A stretch of DNA of 60,644 bases from Clostridia bacterium. GTDB lineage: Bacteria > Bacillota > Clostridia > Christensenellales > Aristaeellaceae. The position numbers and the translations under genes were made by a program. The notes beneath the pieces are model-generated. The model was not told the DNA's origin and did not search any database. It was given only the letters and a program-made list of their open reading frames with translations. Location: assembly GCA_017938695.1 (NCBI GenBank), contig JAGBBA010000033.1:1-60644 (forward strand). The letters are read 5' to 3'. Shown piece by piece: positions 34,866 to 43,870 of this stretch. How positions within the stretch are numbered: the first letter of the stretch is position 1; each line of letters opens with the position of its first letter.

Positions 34866-35095
34866 AACAATACCTACGCATATTTTGTTAGAAAATCTAA
34901 ATCATTTGTAATAACAGACTCTGGTCGGTTTTATAAAAACCAAGCAATCCAATATGTTTATCAAATTCGCATTCGCAATATTTTCGACGAAATTCGCTAA
35001 AAATAGCACACAGTCGGTATTACCCAAACCGCCTTGCACATCAAAAGTCCGCAGCCTGAATCTCAAGCTGCGGACTTTTCCAGTGCACAAAACGC
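34866..35095. other. A+T-rich intergenic stretch with a bidirectional hairpin
   Basis: About 175 nt of A+T-rich DNA without a supportable gene, then a 12-bp stem AAAAGTCCGCAG/CTGCGGACTTTT (35043-35079) with A and T ends on both strands, so it can terminate either direction. Hairpin array D begins beyond it. Confidence 0.6.
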
Positions 35096-35107
35096 TGCAT
35101 GCTCTGC

Positions 35108-35236
35108 GTCGCGGCGCGACCGTATTCGCGCCGTGACCCCAGCAGTTACCCCACCCAGCCGCACCCATCCCGAAGGGGAGTCCAGAGGACCGAATGGCCC
35201 TTTGGTGGGGTTCCCCAAGGGGCAACGCCCCTTGGG
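35108..35236. repeat. Hairpin array D, near the ABC exporter stop codon
   Basis: GC-rich hairpin 35108-35137 (GTCGCGGCGCGA arm, 6-nt loop CCGTAT, one G-T pair), a decayed hairpin 35182-35205, and a 10-bp stem at 35214-35236 (CCCAAGGGGC, loop AAC). The array ends 9 nt before the stop at 35246. No AATTCGG tract precedes it. The GC-rich hairpin is identical to that of array E. Confidence 0.8.
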
Positions 35237-35245
35237 CGGGTTCCC

Positions 35246-37168
35246 TTAAGCCGTAATGGCGTTGCCGGTGTAGAGCTGGTAGTACTTGCCTTGGAGGTCG
35301 ATGAGCTGGTCGTGGGTGCCGCGCTCGATGATGCGGCCCTGCTCCAGAACCATGATGCAGTCGGAATTGCGGACGGTGGAGAGGCGGTGGGCGATGACGA
35401 AGGTGGTGCGGCCCTTCATGAGGGCGTCCATGCCCTGCTGCACCAGGGTCTCGGTGCGGGTGTCGATGGAGGACGTGGCCTCGTCCAGGATCAGGGCGGG
35501 GGGATCAGCCACGGCGGCGCGGGCGATGGCCAGCAGCTGCCGCTGGCCCTGGGAAAGGTTCGCACCGTCGCCGGTGAGCATGGTGTTGTAGCCATCTTCC
35601 AGGCGACGGATGAAGGCATCGGCATTGGCCAGTTTGGCGGCGGCGATGCACTCCTCGTCGGTGGCGTCCAGGCGGCCGTAGCGGATGTTGTCAAGCACGG
35701 TGCCGGTGAACAGGTGGGTGTCCTGCAAAACCATGCCCAGGGAGCGGCGCAGGTCGTCCTTCTTGATCTTGTTGATGTTGATATCGTCGTAGCGGATCTT
35801 GCCGTCCTGAATGTCGTAGAAGCGGTTGATCAGGTTGGTGATGGTGGTTTTACCTGCGCCGGTGCCGCCCACAAAGGCGATCTTCTGGCCGGGCATGGCG
35901 TACATGATGATGTTGTGGAGCACGGTCTTTTCCTCGGTGTAGCCGAAGTCCACATCATCGAAGGTCACGCCGCCCTCCAGCTTGGTGTAGGTGATGGTGC
36001 CGTCCTTGTGGGGGTGCTTCCAGGCCCACAGGTGGGTGCGCTCGCTGGTTTCGGACAGGGTGCCGTCGGGATTCTCAACGGCGTTGACCAGCTCCACGTA
36101 GCCTTCATCAGCCTCGGGCTTTTCGTCCATCATGTTGAAGACGCGGTTGGCACCGGCCATGGCCATAACGATGGAGTTGAGCAGCTGCGCCACCTGGGTG
36201 ACGGGCTGGGTGAAGTTTTTGTTCAGGGTAAGGAAGGATACCAGGCGGCCCAGGGTCATGCTGGCAAAGCCGCCCAGAGCCATGGCCGCGCCGCACACCG
36301 CGATGAGCACATAGCTGATGTGGCCCAGGTTGTTGTTGATGGGGCCCAGGCGGTTGGCGTAGCTGTTGGCGTTTTCGGCGGAGGCGCGCAGCTCCTCGTT
36401 GAGGGCGCGGAACTTCTCAATGGCCTTGTCCTCGTGGCAGAAGACCTTGACCACCTTCTGGCCTTCCATCATTTCTTCAATGTAGCCGTTCACTGCGCCC
36501 AGGTTCTTCTGCTGGGCTACGAAGTAGGTGCCAGCCTTGCCGGAGAACTTGCCTGCGGTGGCCATCATCACGGCGATCATCACCAGGGACAGCAGCGTCA
36601 GCGGGAAGGACATGGTGACCATGCTGACAAAGGTGGATACGATGGTGATGGCGGAGTTGATGATCTGCGGCAGGGTGCCGCCGATCAGCTGGCGCAGGGT
36701 GTCCACGTCGTTGGTGTACACGGACATGATATCGCCGTGGGCGTGAGTGTCAAAATAGCTGATGGGCAGCTTTTCCATGTTGGAGAAAAGCTCCTGGCGG
36801 ATGTGCAGCATGCTGCCCTGGCTGACATTGACCATGATGCGGTTGTAGCCGTAGGAGCTGGTGATGGCCAGCACCAGGAAGATGGCCAGTCGGCCAATGG
36901 CGGCAGCCAGGGGCGCAAAGTCGGGGGTGAGGCCAGCCTCCTTGTCGGCCAGCATGGGCAGGATGTAATCGTCGATCAGGGTGCGGGTGAACAGGGTGCT
37001 CTGCAGGGAGGACAGCACCGACACGATGATCAGCACCGTAACGGCCAGGAAATGCCACTTATATTTGGCCATGACCATCTTCAGCAGGCGGGCAAGCACC
37101 TTGCCCTGGCCCTTGAAGGAGCCTTTGGGCATCATGGGGCCGCGGCCGCGACCGGGTCCTTTCATCAT
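35246..37168 (-). CDS. ABC exporter subunit with consensus ATPase site
   Basis: A 640-residue half-transporter: six membrane helices (~45-340) and a C-terminal ATPase with Walker A GGTGAGKTT, signature LSQGQRQLLAIA, Walker B plus catalytic Glu in LILDEATSSID, and the His switch FVIAHRLST. Together with the overlapping upstream subunit it forms a heterodimeric multidrug/lipid-type exporter (LmrCD/TM287-288 class). An Arg/Gly/Pro-rich start (MMKGPGRGRGPMM) precedes the membrane domain. It overlaps the partner gene by 4 nt. A hairpin array lies after its stop. Confidence 0.94.
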   Translation of the reverse strand: MMKGPGRGRGPMMPKGSFKGQGKVLARLLKMVMAKYKWHFLAVTVLIIVSVLSSLQSTLFTRTLIDDYILPMLADKEAGLTPDFAPLAAAIGRLAIFLVLAITSSYGYNRIMVNVSQGSMLHIRQELFSNMEKLPISYFDTHAHGDIMSVYTNDVDTLRQLIGGTLPQIINSAITIVSTFVSMVTMSFPLTLLSLVMIAVMMATAGKFSGKAGTYFVAQQKNLGAVNGYIEEMMEGQKVVKVFCHEDKAIEKFRALNEELRASAENANSYANRLGPINNNLGHISYVLIAVCGAAMALGGFASMTLGRLVSFLTLNKNFTQPVTQVAQLLNSIVMAMAGANRVFNMMDEKPEADEGYVELVNAVENPDGTLSETSERTHLWAWKHPHKDGTITYTKLEGGVTFDDVDFGYTEEKTVLHNIIMYAMPGQKIAFVGGTGAGKTTITNLINRFYDIQDGKIRYDDININKIKKDDLRRSLGMVLQDTHLFTGTVLDNIRYGRLDATDEECIAAAKLANADAFIRRLEDGYNTMLTGDGANLSQGQRQLLAIARAAVADPPALILDEATSSIDTRTETLVQQGMDALMKGRTTFVIAHRLSTVRNSDCIMVLEQGRIIERGTHDQLIDLQGKYYQLYTGNAITA

Positions 37169-38934
37169 TTGGCGTCGCCTCCTTCCGCATCGGGGGCAGG
37201 CTCGTCAAAGTCGCCGCTGCCCTGGGTTTGGGTTTCGTAGATCTCGCGGTAGATGTCGTTGGTAGCCAGCAGGTTCTCATGGGTGTCGAAGGCGTCGATG
37301 CGGCCATCCTCCATGACGATGATGCGGTCGGCGTTTTCCACCGAGGCCACGCGCTGGGCGATGATGATCTTGGTAGTGCCGGGGATCTTCTGGGCGAAGG
37401 CCTTGCGGATCTTGGCATCGGTGGCGGTATCCACGGCGGAGGTGGAGTCGTCCAGGATGAGCACCTTGGGCTTTTTCAGCAGGGCGCGGGCGATGCACAA
37501 ACGTTGCTTCTGGCCGCCGGACACATTGGTGCCGCCCTGCTCGATCCAGGTGTTGTACTTGTCGGGCATGCGTTCGATAAATTCATCAGCGCAGGCCTGG
37601 CGGCACACCTCGCGGCATTCTTCCTCAGTGGCGTCCTCCTTGCCCCAGCGCAGGTTATCCATGATGGTGCCGGAGAAAAGCACGTTCTTCTGCAGCACCA
37701 CGGCCACCTCGTTGCGCAGGGTTTCGATATCGTAGTTGCGCACGTCCAGGCCGCCCACTTCCACCGAGCCGGACTTTACATCGTACAGGCGGCTGATCAG
37801 GTTCACCAGGGAGGATTTGCCGCAGCCCGTGCCGCCGATGATGCCGATGGTCTCGCCGGACTTGATGTGCAGGTCAATGTCCTTCAGGGCATCCTCGCCG
37901 GAGCCCTTGTGGTAGGAGAAATAAGCATGGTTGAAGTCGATGGAGCCGTCCTTGACCTGCATCACGGGCTTGGCAGGGTTGGTGATGTCAGGCTTCTCGT
38001 TCAGCACCTCGCAGATACGCTTGCCGGAGGCGGTGGACATGGTGAGCATCACGAAGATCATGGAGAGCATCATCAGGGACATAAGGGTGCTCATCACGTA
38101 GCTGAACAGAGAGGTCAATTCGCCGGTGGTCAGGCTGCCGGCCACGATGAACCGCGCGCCGAACCAGCTCAGGGCGATGATGCAGCTGTAAACGATCAGC
38201 GACATGAAGGGGCCGTTGAGGGCGATGATGCTCTCCGCCTTGACGAAGAGCTTATACACGGCCTCGGCAGCCTTGGAAAACTTGCTGATCTCGTGCTCTT
38301 CGCGGACGAAGGCCTTCACTACGCGGATGGCGGAGACGTTCTCCTGCACAGAGGCGTTCAGCGCGTCGTACTTCTTGAACACCTGCTGGAAGAGCTTCGA
38401 CACCACGCGGATGATGGAGAACAGCACCACGGCCAGCACCACCAGGGCGATCAGGAAAATAAGGCTCAGGCGGCGGTTGATCACAAAGCACATCACCATG
38501 GAGCAGATCATGGTCAGGGGTGCGCGAACGGCGATGCGCAGGATCATCTGGAAGGCGTTCTGGATGTTGCTCACGTCCGTGGTCATGCGGGTGATAAGGC
38601 CCGCGGTGGAGAACTTGTCGATGTTGGAGAAGGAGAAGGTCTGCACGGTTTCGTACATGGCGTCGCGCAGGTTATAGGCAAAGCCTGCAGAGGCCTTGGC
38701 AGCCGTTTTGGCGGCAGCCACGCCGAAGAACAGGCTGAGGAACGCCAGCACGATCATGAACAGGCCGTACTTGAAGATCTCGCCCATGTTGCCCGCCTGG
38801 ATGCCCTTGTCGATCAGGGAGGCGGTGGTGAAGGGGATCAGCACCTCCATCAGCACCTCTAGGGCGGCGAAGGTGGGCGTGAGGACCGAAACAGTCTTGT
38901 ATTCCTTGATCTGTTTCATCAGGGTTTTGAGCAT
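37165..38934 (-). CDS. ABC exporter subunit with degenerate ATPase site
   Basis: A 589-residue half-transporter with six membrane helices and an ATPase domain: Walker A GGTGCGKSS, signature VSGGQKQRLCIARALL, and Walker B followed by Asp rather than Glu (VLILDDSTSAVDT). The switch reads IIIAQRVAS, with Gln instead of His. Such Asp/Gln replacements mark the degenerate site subunit of heterodimeric exporters, which pairs with the intact subunit encoded next. Substrate unknown. Confidence 0.94.
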   Translation of the reverse strand: MLKTLMKQIKEYKTVSVLTPTFAALEVLMEVLIPFTTASLIDKGIQAGNMGEIFKYGLFMIVLAFLSLFFGVAAAKTAAKASAGFAYNLRDAMYETVQTFSFSNIDKFSTAGLITRMTTDVSNIQNAFQMILRIAVRAPLTMICSMVMCFVINRRLSLIFLIALVVLAVVLFSIIRVVSKLFQQVFKKYDALNASVQENVSAIRVVKAFVREEHEISKFSKAAEAVYKLFVKAESIIALNGPFMSLIVYSCIIALSWFGARFIVAGSLTTGELTSLFSYVMSTLMSLMMLSMIFVMLTMSTASGKRICEVLNEKPDITNPAKPVMQVKDGSIDFNHAYFSYHKGSGEDALKDIDLHIKSGETIGIIGGTGCGKSSLVNLISRLYDVKSGSVEVGGLDVRNYDIETLRNEVAVVLQKNVLFSGTIMDNLRWGKEDATEEECREVCRQACADEFIERMPDKYNTWIEQGGTNVSGGQKQRLCIARALLKKPKVLILDDSTSAVDTATDAKIRKAFAQKIPGTTKIIIAQRVASVENADRIIVMEDGRIDAFDTHENLLATNDIYREIYETQTQGSGDFDEPAPDAEGGDAK

Positions 38935-39013
38935 ACTGCGGAATCATCCTTTCTGGCATAAAGCGTATGCTTGAAAACGGGGAAGCATGGCAGAAAAAAC
39001 TGCCAACTAAATT

Positions 39014-39042
39014 AGTATATCGGATTCAAAAATGGGTGTCAA
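39014..39042 (-). promoter_or_regulatory. Promoter of the ABC exporter operon
   Basis: On the minus strand TTGACA (39037-39042), 17-nt spacer, TATACT (39014-39019). Confidence 0.85.
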
Positions 39043-39071
39043 TGGTTCACTGCTGAACATTTTGTGAACAA

Positions 39072-39104
39072 GAAAAAAGCCGCTGCACGTAGCTGCGCAG
39101 CGGC
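39072..39104 (-). terminator. Terminator of the VanW-to-acidic-tail operon
   Basis: GCCGCTGC/GCAGCGGC, 10-nt loop, followed on the minus strand by TTTTTT. Confidence 0.9.
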
Positions 39105-39110
39105 GGATGG

Positions 39111-40601
39111 TCATTCTTCGATACCGGTGAAGGCATCGGGATCATATTCCTCGTAGTATTCTTCTTCATCCCAGTATTCTTCGCCGTCATACTCTTCATC
39201 ATAGTATTCTTCGCCGAAGTCTTCCTCGCCGTAGCTGGTGGCACCGCCGGAGGCCAACAGACCCAGGATGCCGCTGTCGGTGAGCAGATCCAGCAGGGTC
39301 TGAATGCTGGAGGCAGGCATGTGCACCAGCAGGGGGAACATGCCCTCCACCATGGGCTTGCCAATGTTGCTCAGCAGCTCGGTCAGGGTGGTATCGTTGA
39401 TGGAAAGCACGTTCACACCTTCCAGCAGCTCCTGGGTTTCGTAGCTGGGAACCGCATCGGGGATGTAGGTGTTCAGCGTACCGGACATGGTCAGCTGGGG
39501 CTGCATGGTTTTCGGGTTCATCATGCTCAGGGAGAAGTAGCCGTTTTCGCCTTCGCCCTGGAACAGCACATGCACATCCTCGGCCAGGGCTTCGCCGGTC
39601 ATTTCCACCTCCAGGGAGAAGGGGGAGGCGATGGGCACTTCGCAGGTCAGGTCGGGGATGTTGTTGGCCTTCACCGTGGCGTCCAGCATGTGATCTTCAT
39701 ATTCATCCATGATGGAAATGCGCAGCACGTGCTCGCCGTTGGGCTGGCCGTTGTAGTAGGCGGAGGCCAGGTAGCCGTTGGGGGTTACGGGCAGGGTGAC
39801 GCTCCAGGCGGTCACGCTGTCTTCCACGGTGCGGGTGAACAGGGTGGTATCGCCGGTCTGCCAGGTTTCGGTGGAGCCCTTGGTGGTGATCACGATACCC
39901 TTTTTGCCCACGAAGCTGTCGGCCCATTCCTCCAGGGACATGGCTACGTCCAGGATATCCTCGTCGTAGCCGGACTCGATGGCCAGGGCCTTGACCCAGT
40001 ATTGGAAGGAACGCTCGTTTTCGGCGATCTCGGTGAGCTGGGCAGCCAGGGCCAGAACGTCCTTGCGGGGGATGGTGCGCTTGCCTTCCTTGGCCAGCAT
40101 CACGGTGCTCCAGGCGCTGATGAGATTCTCAAAGGCGCTGGTGTGTACATAGGGGGAAACCAGCAGGGCTGCACGCTGCAACGGAACGTTCAGATGGAAG
40201 TAGGCCTTGATGGCAAATTCCAGCAGGGCGACCATGTTCACCATCAGCATTTCGTCGCCCAGAAGGCTGCTTTTGACGGCCCAGTGAGATTCGGTGCCGT
40301 AAAGCCGGAAGGGGGTCCGGGTGGTTTCCTCGCCGGCCAGCATGAAAGAGGCATTCAGGTCGAAGCAGCCGGTAAAGGACTGATCCAGTGTGCCCTGCAG
40401 GGTAAGGATGTTCATCAGATCAGCCAGGCCGGAAGCGACCTTCTGCTGCTCCAGGGGGAAGGCGGCAGGGTCCATCTGGAATTGCAGGTCAAACTTCAGC
40501 CCGGCGGCGTCCTGCTCGGCAACGGCCAGGGACGGGGCCAACAGGCACAGGCATAGAACCGCGCACAGCACGCGGCGGAGGATGGAACGCATCAGGCGCA
40601 C
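39111..40601 (-). CDS. Secreted protein with an acidic Glu/Tyr-rich tail
   Basis: A 496-residue protein with a signal peptide (VLCAVLCLCLLAPSLAVA) and no recognised domain. The mature part alternates beta-rich segments and resembles a large exported scaffold. The last ~40 residues are extremely acidic and aromatic (GEEDFGEEYYDEEYDGEEY), a composition seen in calcium- or wall-binding tails; that is only an analogy. It is the last gene of the operon behind the CBS-type pyrophosphatase and is followed by a strong terminator. Confidence 0.75.
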   Translation of the reverse strand: MRLMRSILRRVLCAVLCLCLLAPSLAVAEQDAAGLKFDLQFQMDPAAFPLEQQKVASGLADLMNILTLQGTLDQSFTGCFDLNASFMLAGEETTRTPFRLYGTESHWAVKSSLLGDEMLMVNMVALLEFAIKAYFHLNVPLQRAALLVSPYVHTSAFENLISAWSTVMLAKEGKRTIPRKDVLALAAQLTEIAENERSFQYWVKALAIESGYDEDILDVAMSLEEWADSFVGKKGIVITTKGSTETWQTGDTTLFTRTVEDSVTAWSVTLPVTPNGYLASAYYNGQPNGEHVLRISIMDEYEDHMLDATVKANNIPDLTCEVPIASPFSLEVEMTGEALAEDVHVLFQGEGENGYFSLSMMNPKTMQPQLTMSGTLNTYIPDAVPSYETQELLEGVNVLSINDTTLTELLSNIGKPMVEGMFPLLVHMPASSIQTLLDLLTDSGILGLLASGGATSYGEEDFGEEYYDEEYDGEEYWDEEEYYEEYDPDAFTGIEE

Positions 40602-40618
40602 CTCGCTTTCGGGAAATA

Positions 40619-42238
40619 TCAGCCCCAGAGCAGGGACAGGGCGGGGACGATCTGCTTTTTGCGGCTGACCACCCCGGGCAGGAACACATGGTTATCGTGC
40701 ATATCGGTGACGTTGAAGGCCATGCGGATCACGTCATCGTCGCCAAGGAAGATCAGCTCGGTGCCTTCGCGCAGCACATCGGTAAGCATGAGCAGATACA
40801 TGTCGTATTCCTTGTCCTGCTTGAGCTTCTCCATGGCAGGCATCAGCTCGGGCAGGCGGCTGAGCACGCTGTCGGTATCCAGGCAGGTGATCTGGCCGAT
40901 GCCCAGGTTATGCCCGGCGATGTGGAACTCCTTGAAATCGGTGGCCAGCAGCTCCTCCACGGACTTGGAGGCACTGGTGCCCAGGGAGAAGATCTCCTTG
41001 CCCAGCTCTTCCAGGTCGATGCCTGCAATGCGGGCCAGACGCTCGGCAATGCGGCGGTCGTGGCTGGTGCAGGTGGGGGACTTGAACATCACCGTGTCGG
41101 ACAGGATAGCGGCGGCCATCAGACCGGCCAGGTTCTCAGGGGGCATCAGGCCGCGCTCCTGATACATGGTGGCCACGATGGTGGTGGTGGAGCCCACGGG
41201 CTCGTTGCGCATAAAGACGGGGTTGCCCGTCTGCACATCCGCCAGGCGGTGATGGTCGATGATGGCCAGGATCTCCGCCTGCTCCAGGCCCTGGACGGAC
41301 TGGGCGCGCTCGTTGTGGTCCATCAGCACCACGCGCTTGCGGCGGGGGCGGATCAGATGATAGCGGCTCAGGGTGCCCACGACCTTCTGGTTCTCGTCCA
41401 GCACGGGGTAGGAGCGGTAGCGGCTTTGCAGCACGGCGTCGCGCACATCGTCGATATAGTCATCCATGTGGAAGTGGACGATGTTCTTGATCTGGGCGAT
41501 GCGGCCCACGGGAATGGCCTGGTAGATCATGCGGGCGGCGCGGTAGGCGTCGCAGGGGGTGGCGATGATGCAGGTGGAGGAGGACAGGCCGCGGTATTTC
41601 TCCGCCAGATCGGTCTGGCAAAGGATGATGCAGCTGGCCTTGCTGGCCAGGGCCTGCTCCACCACGCTTTCCTGATGGCCGCAGATGACCACGCTGCCTT
41701 CGTGGATGCCCAGCACAGTGCCGTCACTGCTGGGCAGGGCGATGGTCACCTCGCCGGAAATGGTGTCGAACACGTTGCTTTCGTCGTTGATGATCAGGCC
41801 TTCCAGGGCGGAGAGCAGGTTGAACACGGGCACATCGTCGATGACGGGGTGCTGGATGGACTCCATGTCCTTTTCAGCAATGCCGCCGGCGGTGACCATG
41901 CCGAACAGGCCGCCCTTGGCGTCGGTGACAGGCACAGCGGACAGACCCACGTTGTCCCGCAGCACCTCCCAGGCGCGGCTGACGGCAACGCCGGAGGACA
42001 GCGTAGGGGGACGGTCAAACTCGATATCCCGTACCTGGGTGCGCACGCTGGTCAGATACATGGGCGGCTGAAAATCAAACCGGGCCAGGAGAAAGGCCGT
42101 TTCGTCGTTCAGGTGGCCCAGCCGGGCAGCCACGTATTCGCTTTTGCCCAGGGCGTTGTTCAGCGCGGCGTAGGCCATGGAAGATACCACGGAATCCGTA
42201 TCCGGATTGCGGTGGCCAAATACATAAATCGGATCCAT
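40619..42238 (-). CDS. ppaC: Manganese-dependent inorganic pyrophosphatase with CBS and DRTGG domains
   Basis: Family II pyrophosphatase hydrolysing PPi. Metal ligands are in GHRNPDTDS (8-16, with His9, Asp13, Asp15) and DHHRLAD, with VLMDHNERAQS between. At ~540 residues it is longer than plain PpaC (~310) because a regulatory insert (~70-290) splits the DHH domain: two CBS modules around a DRTGG-like domain, which in relatives bind adenine nucleotides to control activity. ATG 42238 follows GGAGG; the TTG before it is rejected. Confidence 0.93.
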   Translation of the reverse strand: MDPIYVFGHRNPDTDSVVSSMAYAALNNALGKSEYVAARLGHLNDETAFLLARFDFQPPMYLTSVRTQVRDIEFDRPPTLSSGVAVSRAWEVLRDNVGLSAVPVTDAKGGLFGMVTAGGIAEKDMESIQHPVIDDVPVFNLLSALEGLIINDESNVFDTISGEVTIALPSSDGTVLGIHEGSVVICGHQESVVEQALASKASCIILCQTDLAEKYRGLSSSTCIIATPCDAYRAARMIYQAIPVGRIAQIKNIVHFHMDDYIDDVRDAVLQSRYRSYPVLDENQKVVGTLSRYHLIRPRRKRVVLMDHNERAQSVQGLEQAEILAIIDHHRLADVQTGNPVFMRNEPVGSTTTIVATMYQERGLMPPENLAGLMAAAILSDTVMFKSPTCTSHDRRIAERLARIAGIDLEELGKEIFSLGTSASKSVEELLATDFKEFHIAGHNLGIGQITCLDTDSVLSRLPELMPAMEKLKQDKEYDMYLLMLTDVLREGTELIFLGDDDVIRMAFNVTDMHDNHVFLPGVVSRKKQIVPALSLLWG

Positions 42239-42265
42239 CAATAAGTGCCTCCTTGCAGGGTGGCG

Positions 42266-43171
42266 TTAGTCTTCGTCGATGACTGTCCAGGTAGCCGGGT
42301 CGTTGTCGATGGCTTCATCCACGGCAGCGTCCAGGTGCTGCTGGGTGGCAATGTTGGCAATGCCGTGATCCTTCAGACCATGGTCGCGCTGGAATTGCAG
42401 CACGGCCTCGACGGTGCCGCTGCCGTAAACGCCGTCGGCCCTGGATGGGTCAAGGTAGCCCAGGTAGCACAGCTTGTCCTGCAGCTGCTTCACCTTCACG
42501 CCGGTGTTGCCGCTGCGCATGGTGATGTCCATCACGTCGTGCACGGTGCCGTAACCCAGGATGCGGGTGTAGGTCAGGTCGTAGGTGTTGCGCTGCACGG
42601 CGGAGGGGGCGTTGCCCTCCAGCACGTGGATAGTCACATTTCCGGCTTGGTCACGGGTGCAGTATTCCACCATAGCCACGTGGTCGGTATCGAAGCCGTC
42701 GTCCCAGGTGAAGAAAACCCAGTCCCCGGGCTGGGGGATGTAGTCGCCGGTGGACAGGAAGTGATCCTCGCCCTTCAGCCACTGGTAGCCCCAGTTTTCC
42801 AGGTTGCCCCAGCGCACCAGGTAGCGGCCCTGCTGCACGAACCAGTTTTTGCCCGTGTTGCTGCCGGAGTACATGGGATACACCTGGCGCAATAGCTGGG
42901 TGCCGTAGAGCTGATCCACCTGATCCACGCACCAGCACAGGTACTCGGCGCACCACTGGGCCAGGGGATCGCCAGCCCACTCGCCGTATTTGCTGTAACC
43001 GTGATCGCCTTCCTGGTAGCCCACCTCACCGGCGGCAATGTCCAGCAGCCAGGTCACATAATCCGGCACGGGGTAGGCCGGGGGGATCACCGTCTGGCTG
43101 GAGAGCGTCTCGCCCTGGGCGAAGGGACACCAAAGCAGCAGCACGCACAAAAGCACGGCGAGCTTCTTCAT
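42266..43171 (-). CDS. Secreted CHAP-domain peptidoglycan amidase with PG-binding domain
   Basis: A 301-residue exported protein: signal peptide (1-20, ending CPFAQG), CHAP-type cysteine amidase/peptidase (~40-205) with likely catalytic Cys74 in AQWCAEYLCW and His165 in DTDHVAMVEY, and a C-terminal PG_binding_1 domain (~225-290, TGVKVKQLQDKLCYLGYL and DGVYGSGTVEAVLQFQRDHG). It probably cuts peptide crosslinks or is used in wall remodelling. Adjacent VanW and SH3 proteins support an envelope operon. Confidence 0.87.
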   Translation of the reverse strand: MKKLAVLLCVLLLWCPFAQGETLSSQTVIPPAYPVPDYVTWLLDIAAGEVGYQEGDHGYSKYGEWAGDPLAQWCAEYLCWCVDQVDQLYGTQLLRQVYPMYSGSNTGKNWFVQQGRYLVRWGNLENWGYQWLKGEDHFLSTGDYIPQPGDWVFFTWDDGFDTDHVAMVEYCTRDQAGNVTIHVLEGNAPSAVQRNTYDLTYTRILGYGTVHDVMDITMRSGNTGVKVKQLQDKLCYLGYLDPSRADGVYGSGTVEAVLQFQRDHGLKDHGIANIATQQHLDAAVDEAIDNDPATWTVIDED

Positions 43172-43183
43172 GGCTATCCCTCC

Positions 43184-43870
43184 TTACAGCATAACAGGTA
43201 CGGTGTGGGTGATGGTACATTCGTCCGGCGTGACACGGCACACCGCGGCGGTGATGCGCACCCCGGCAGCATGGGCGGCGCGCAGGGCATCGCCGAAGGC
43301 CGGGTGGGTGGCATCGTTGGGTTTGAGGCCGACGACGTTCTCACGCTGAAGAACGAAGCAGATGCCGGTATCATACCCGGCTTCTTTGGCGGCGATGAGC
43401 TCGTGGATGTGCTTCACGCCGCGCTCGGTGGGGGCATCGGGAAAGTAGGCCATGCCCTCGTCGTCGAAGAGGGTCACGCCCTTAACCTCCACAAAGCCGG
43501 GCTGGCCGTGGATGGTGTAGGCAAAGTCGAACCGGGAGGCCCCATAGGTGGTTTCGGCCTTCAAATCAGTCAGACCGGGCAGATAGCCGCCGCTGCGGGC
43601 CCATTCGCCAAAGACCAGGTTAGGGGCCTGGCTGTCCATATTGACGGTGTAGCCGCGGCTTTCCACCGCCACCAGGTCGTAAAGGGTTTTGCGGGCGGGG
43701 TTGTCGCTGGTTTCCAGCCATACGCTGGCACCGGGGAGCAGCAGCTCCTTGCAGCGGCCGGTGTTCTTCACATGGCACACGGCAGACTGGCCGTCCACCT
43801 CGCACAGGGCGATGAACCGGTTGGGCCGGGAAAGGAACCGGGCTTCCTTTAAACGATGGTAGAGCTTCAC
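43184..43870 (-). CDS. sfsA: SfsA family sugar fermentation stimulation protein
   Basis: A 228-residue protein with an N-terminal OB-like domain (RFLSRPNRFIALCEVDG, HVKNTGRCKELLLPG) and a nuclease-like fold with FVEVKGVTL and DAPTERGVKHIHEL. The name reflects an old Escherichia coli phenotype; a nucleic-acid-related function is suspected. Its start overlaps the VanW stop as ATGA. Confidence 0.95.
   Translation of the reverse strand: MKLYHRLKEARFLSRPNRFIALCEVDGQSAVCHVKNTGRCKELLLPGASVWLETSDNPARKTLYDLVAVESRGYTVNMDSQAPNLVFGEWARSGGYLPGLTDLKAETTYGASRFDFAYTIHGQPGFVEVKGVTLFDDEGMAYFPDAPTERGVKHIHELIAAKEAGYDTGICFVLQRENVVGLKPNDATHPAFGDALRAAHAAGVRITAAVCRVTPDECTITHTVPVML

Noticed and set aside
35099-37240. 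713-codon open frame opposite the ABC exporter subunit
   Set aside because: Antisense shadow that also crosses hairpin array D; the other strand has all ABC motifs.
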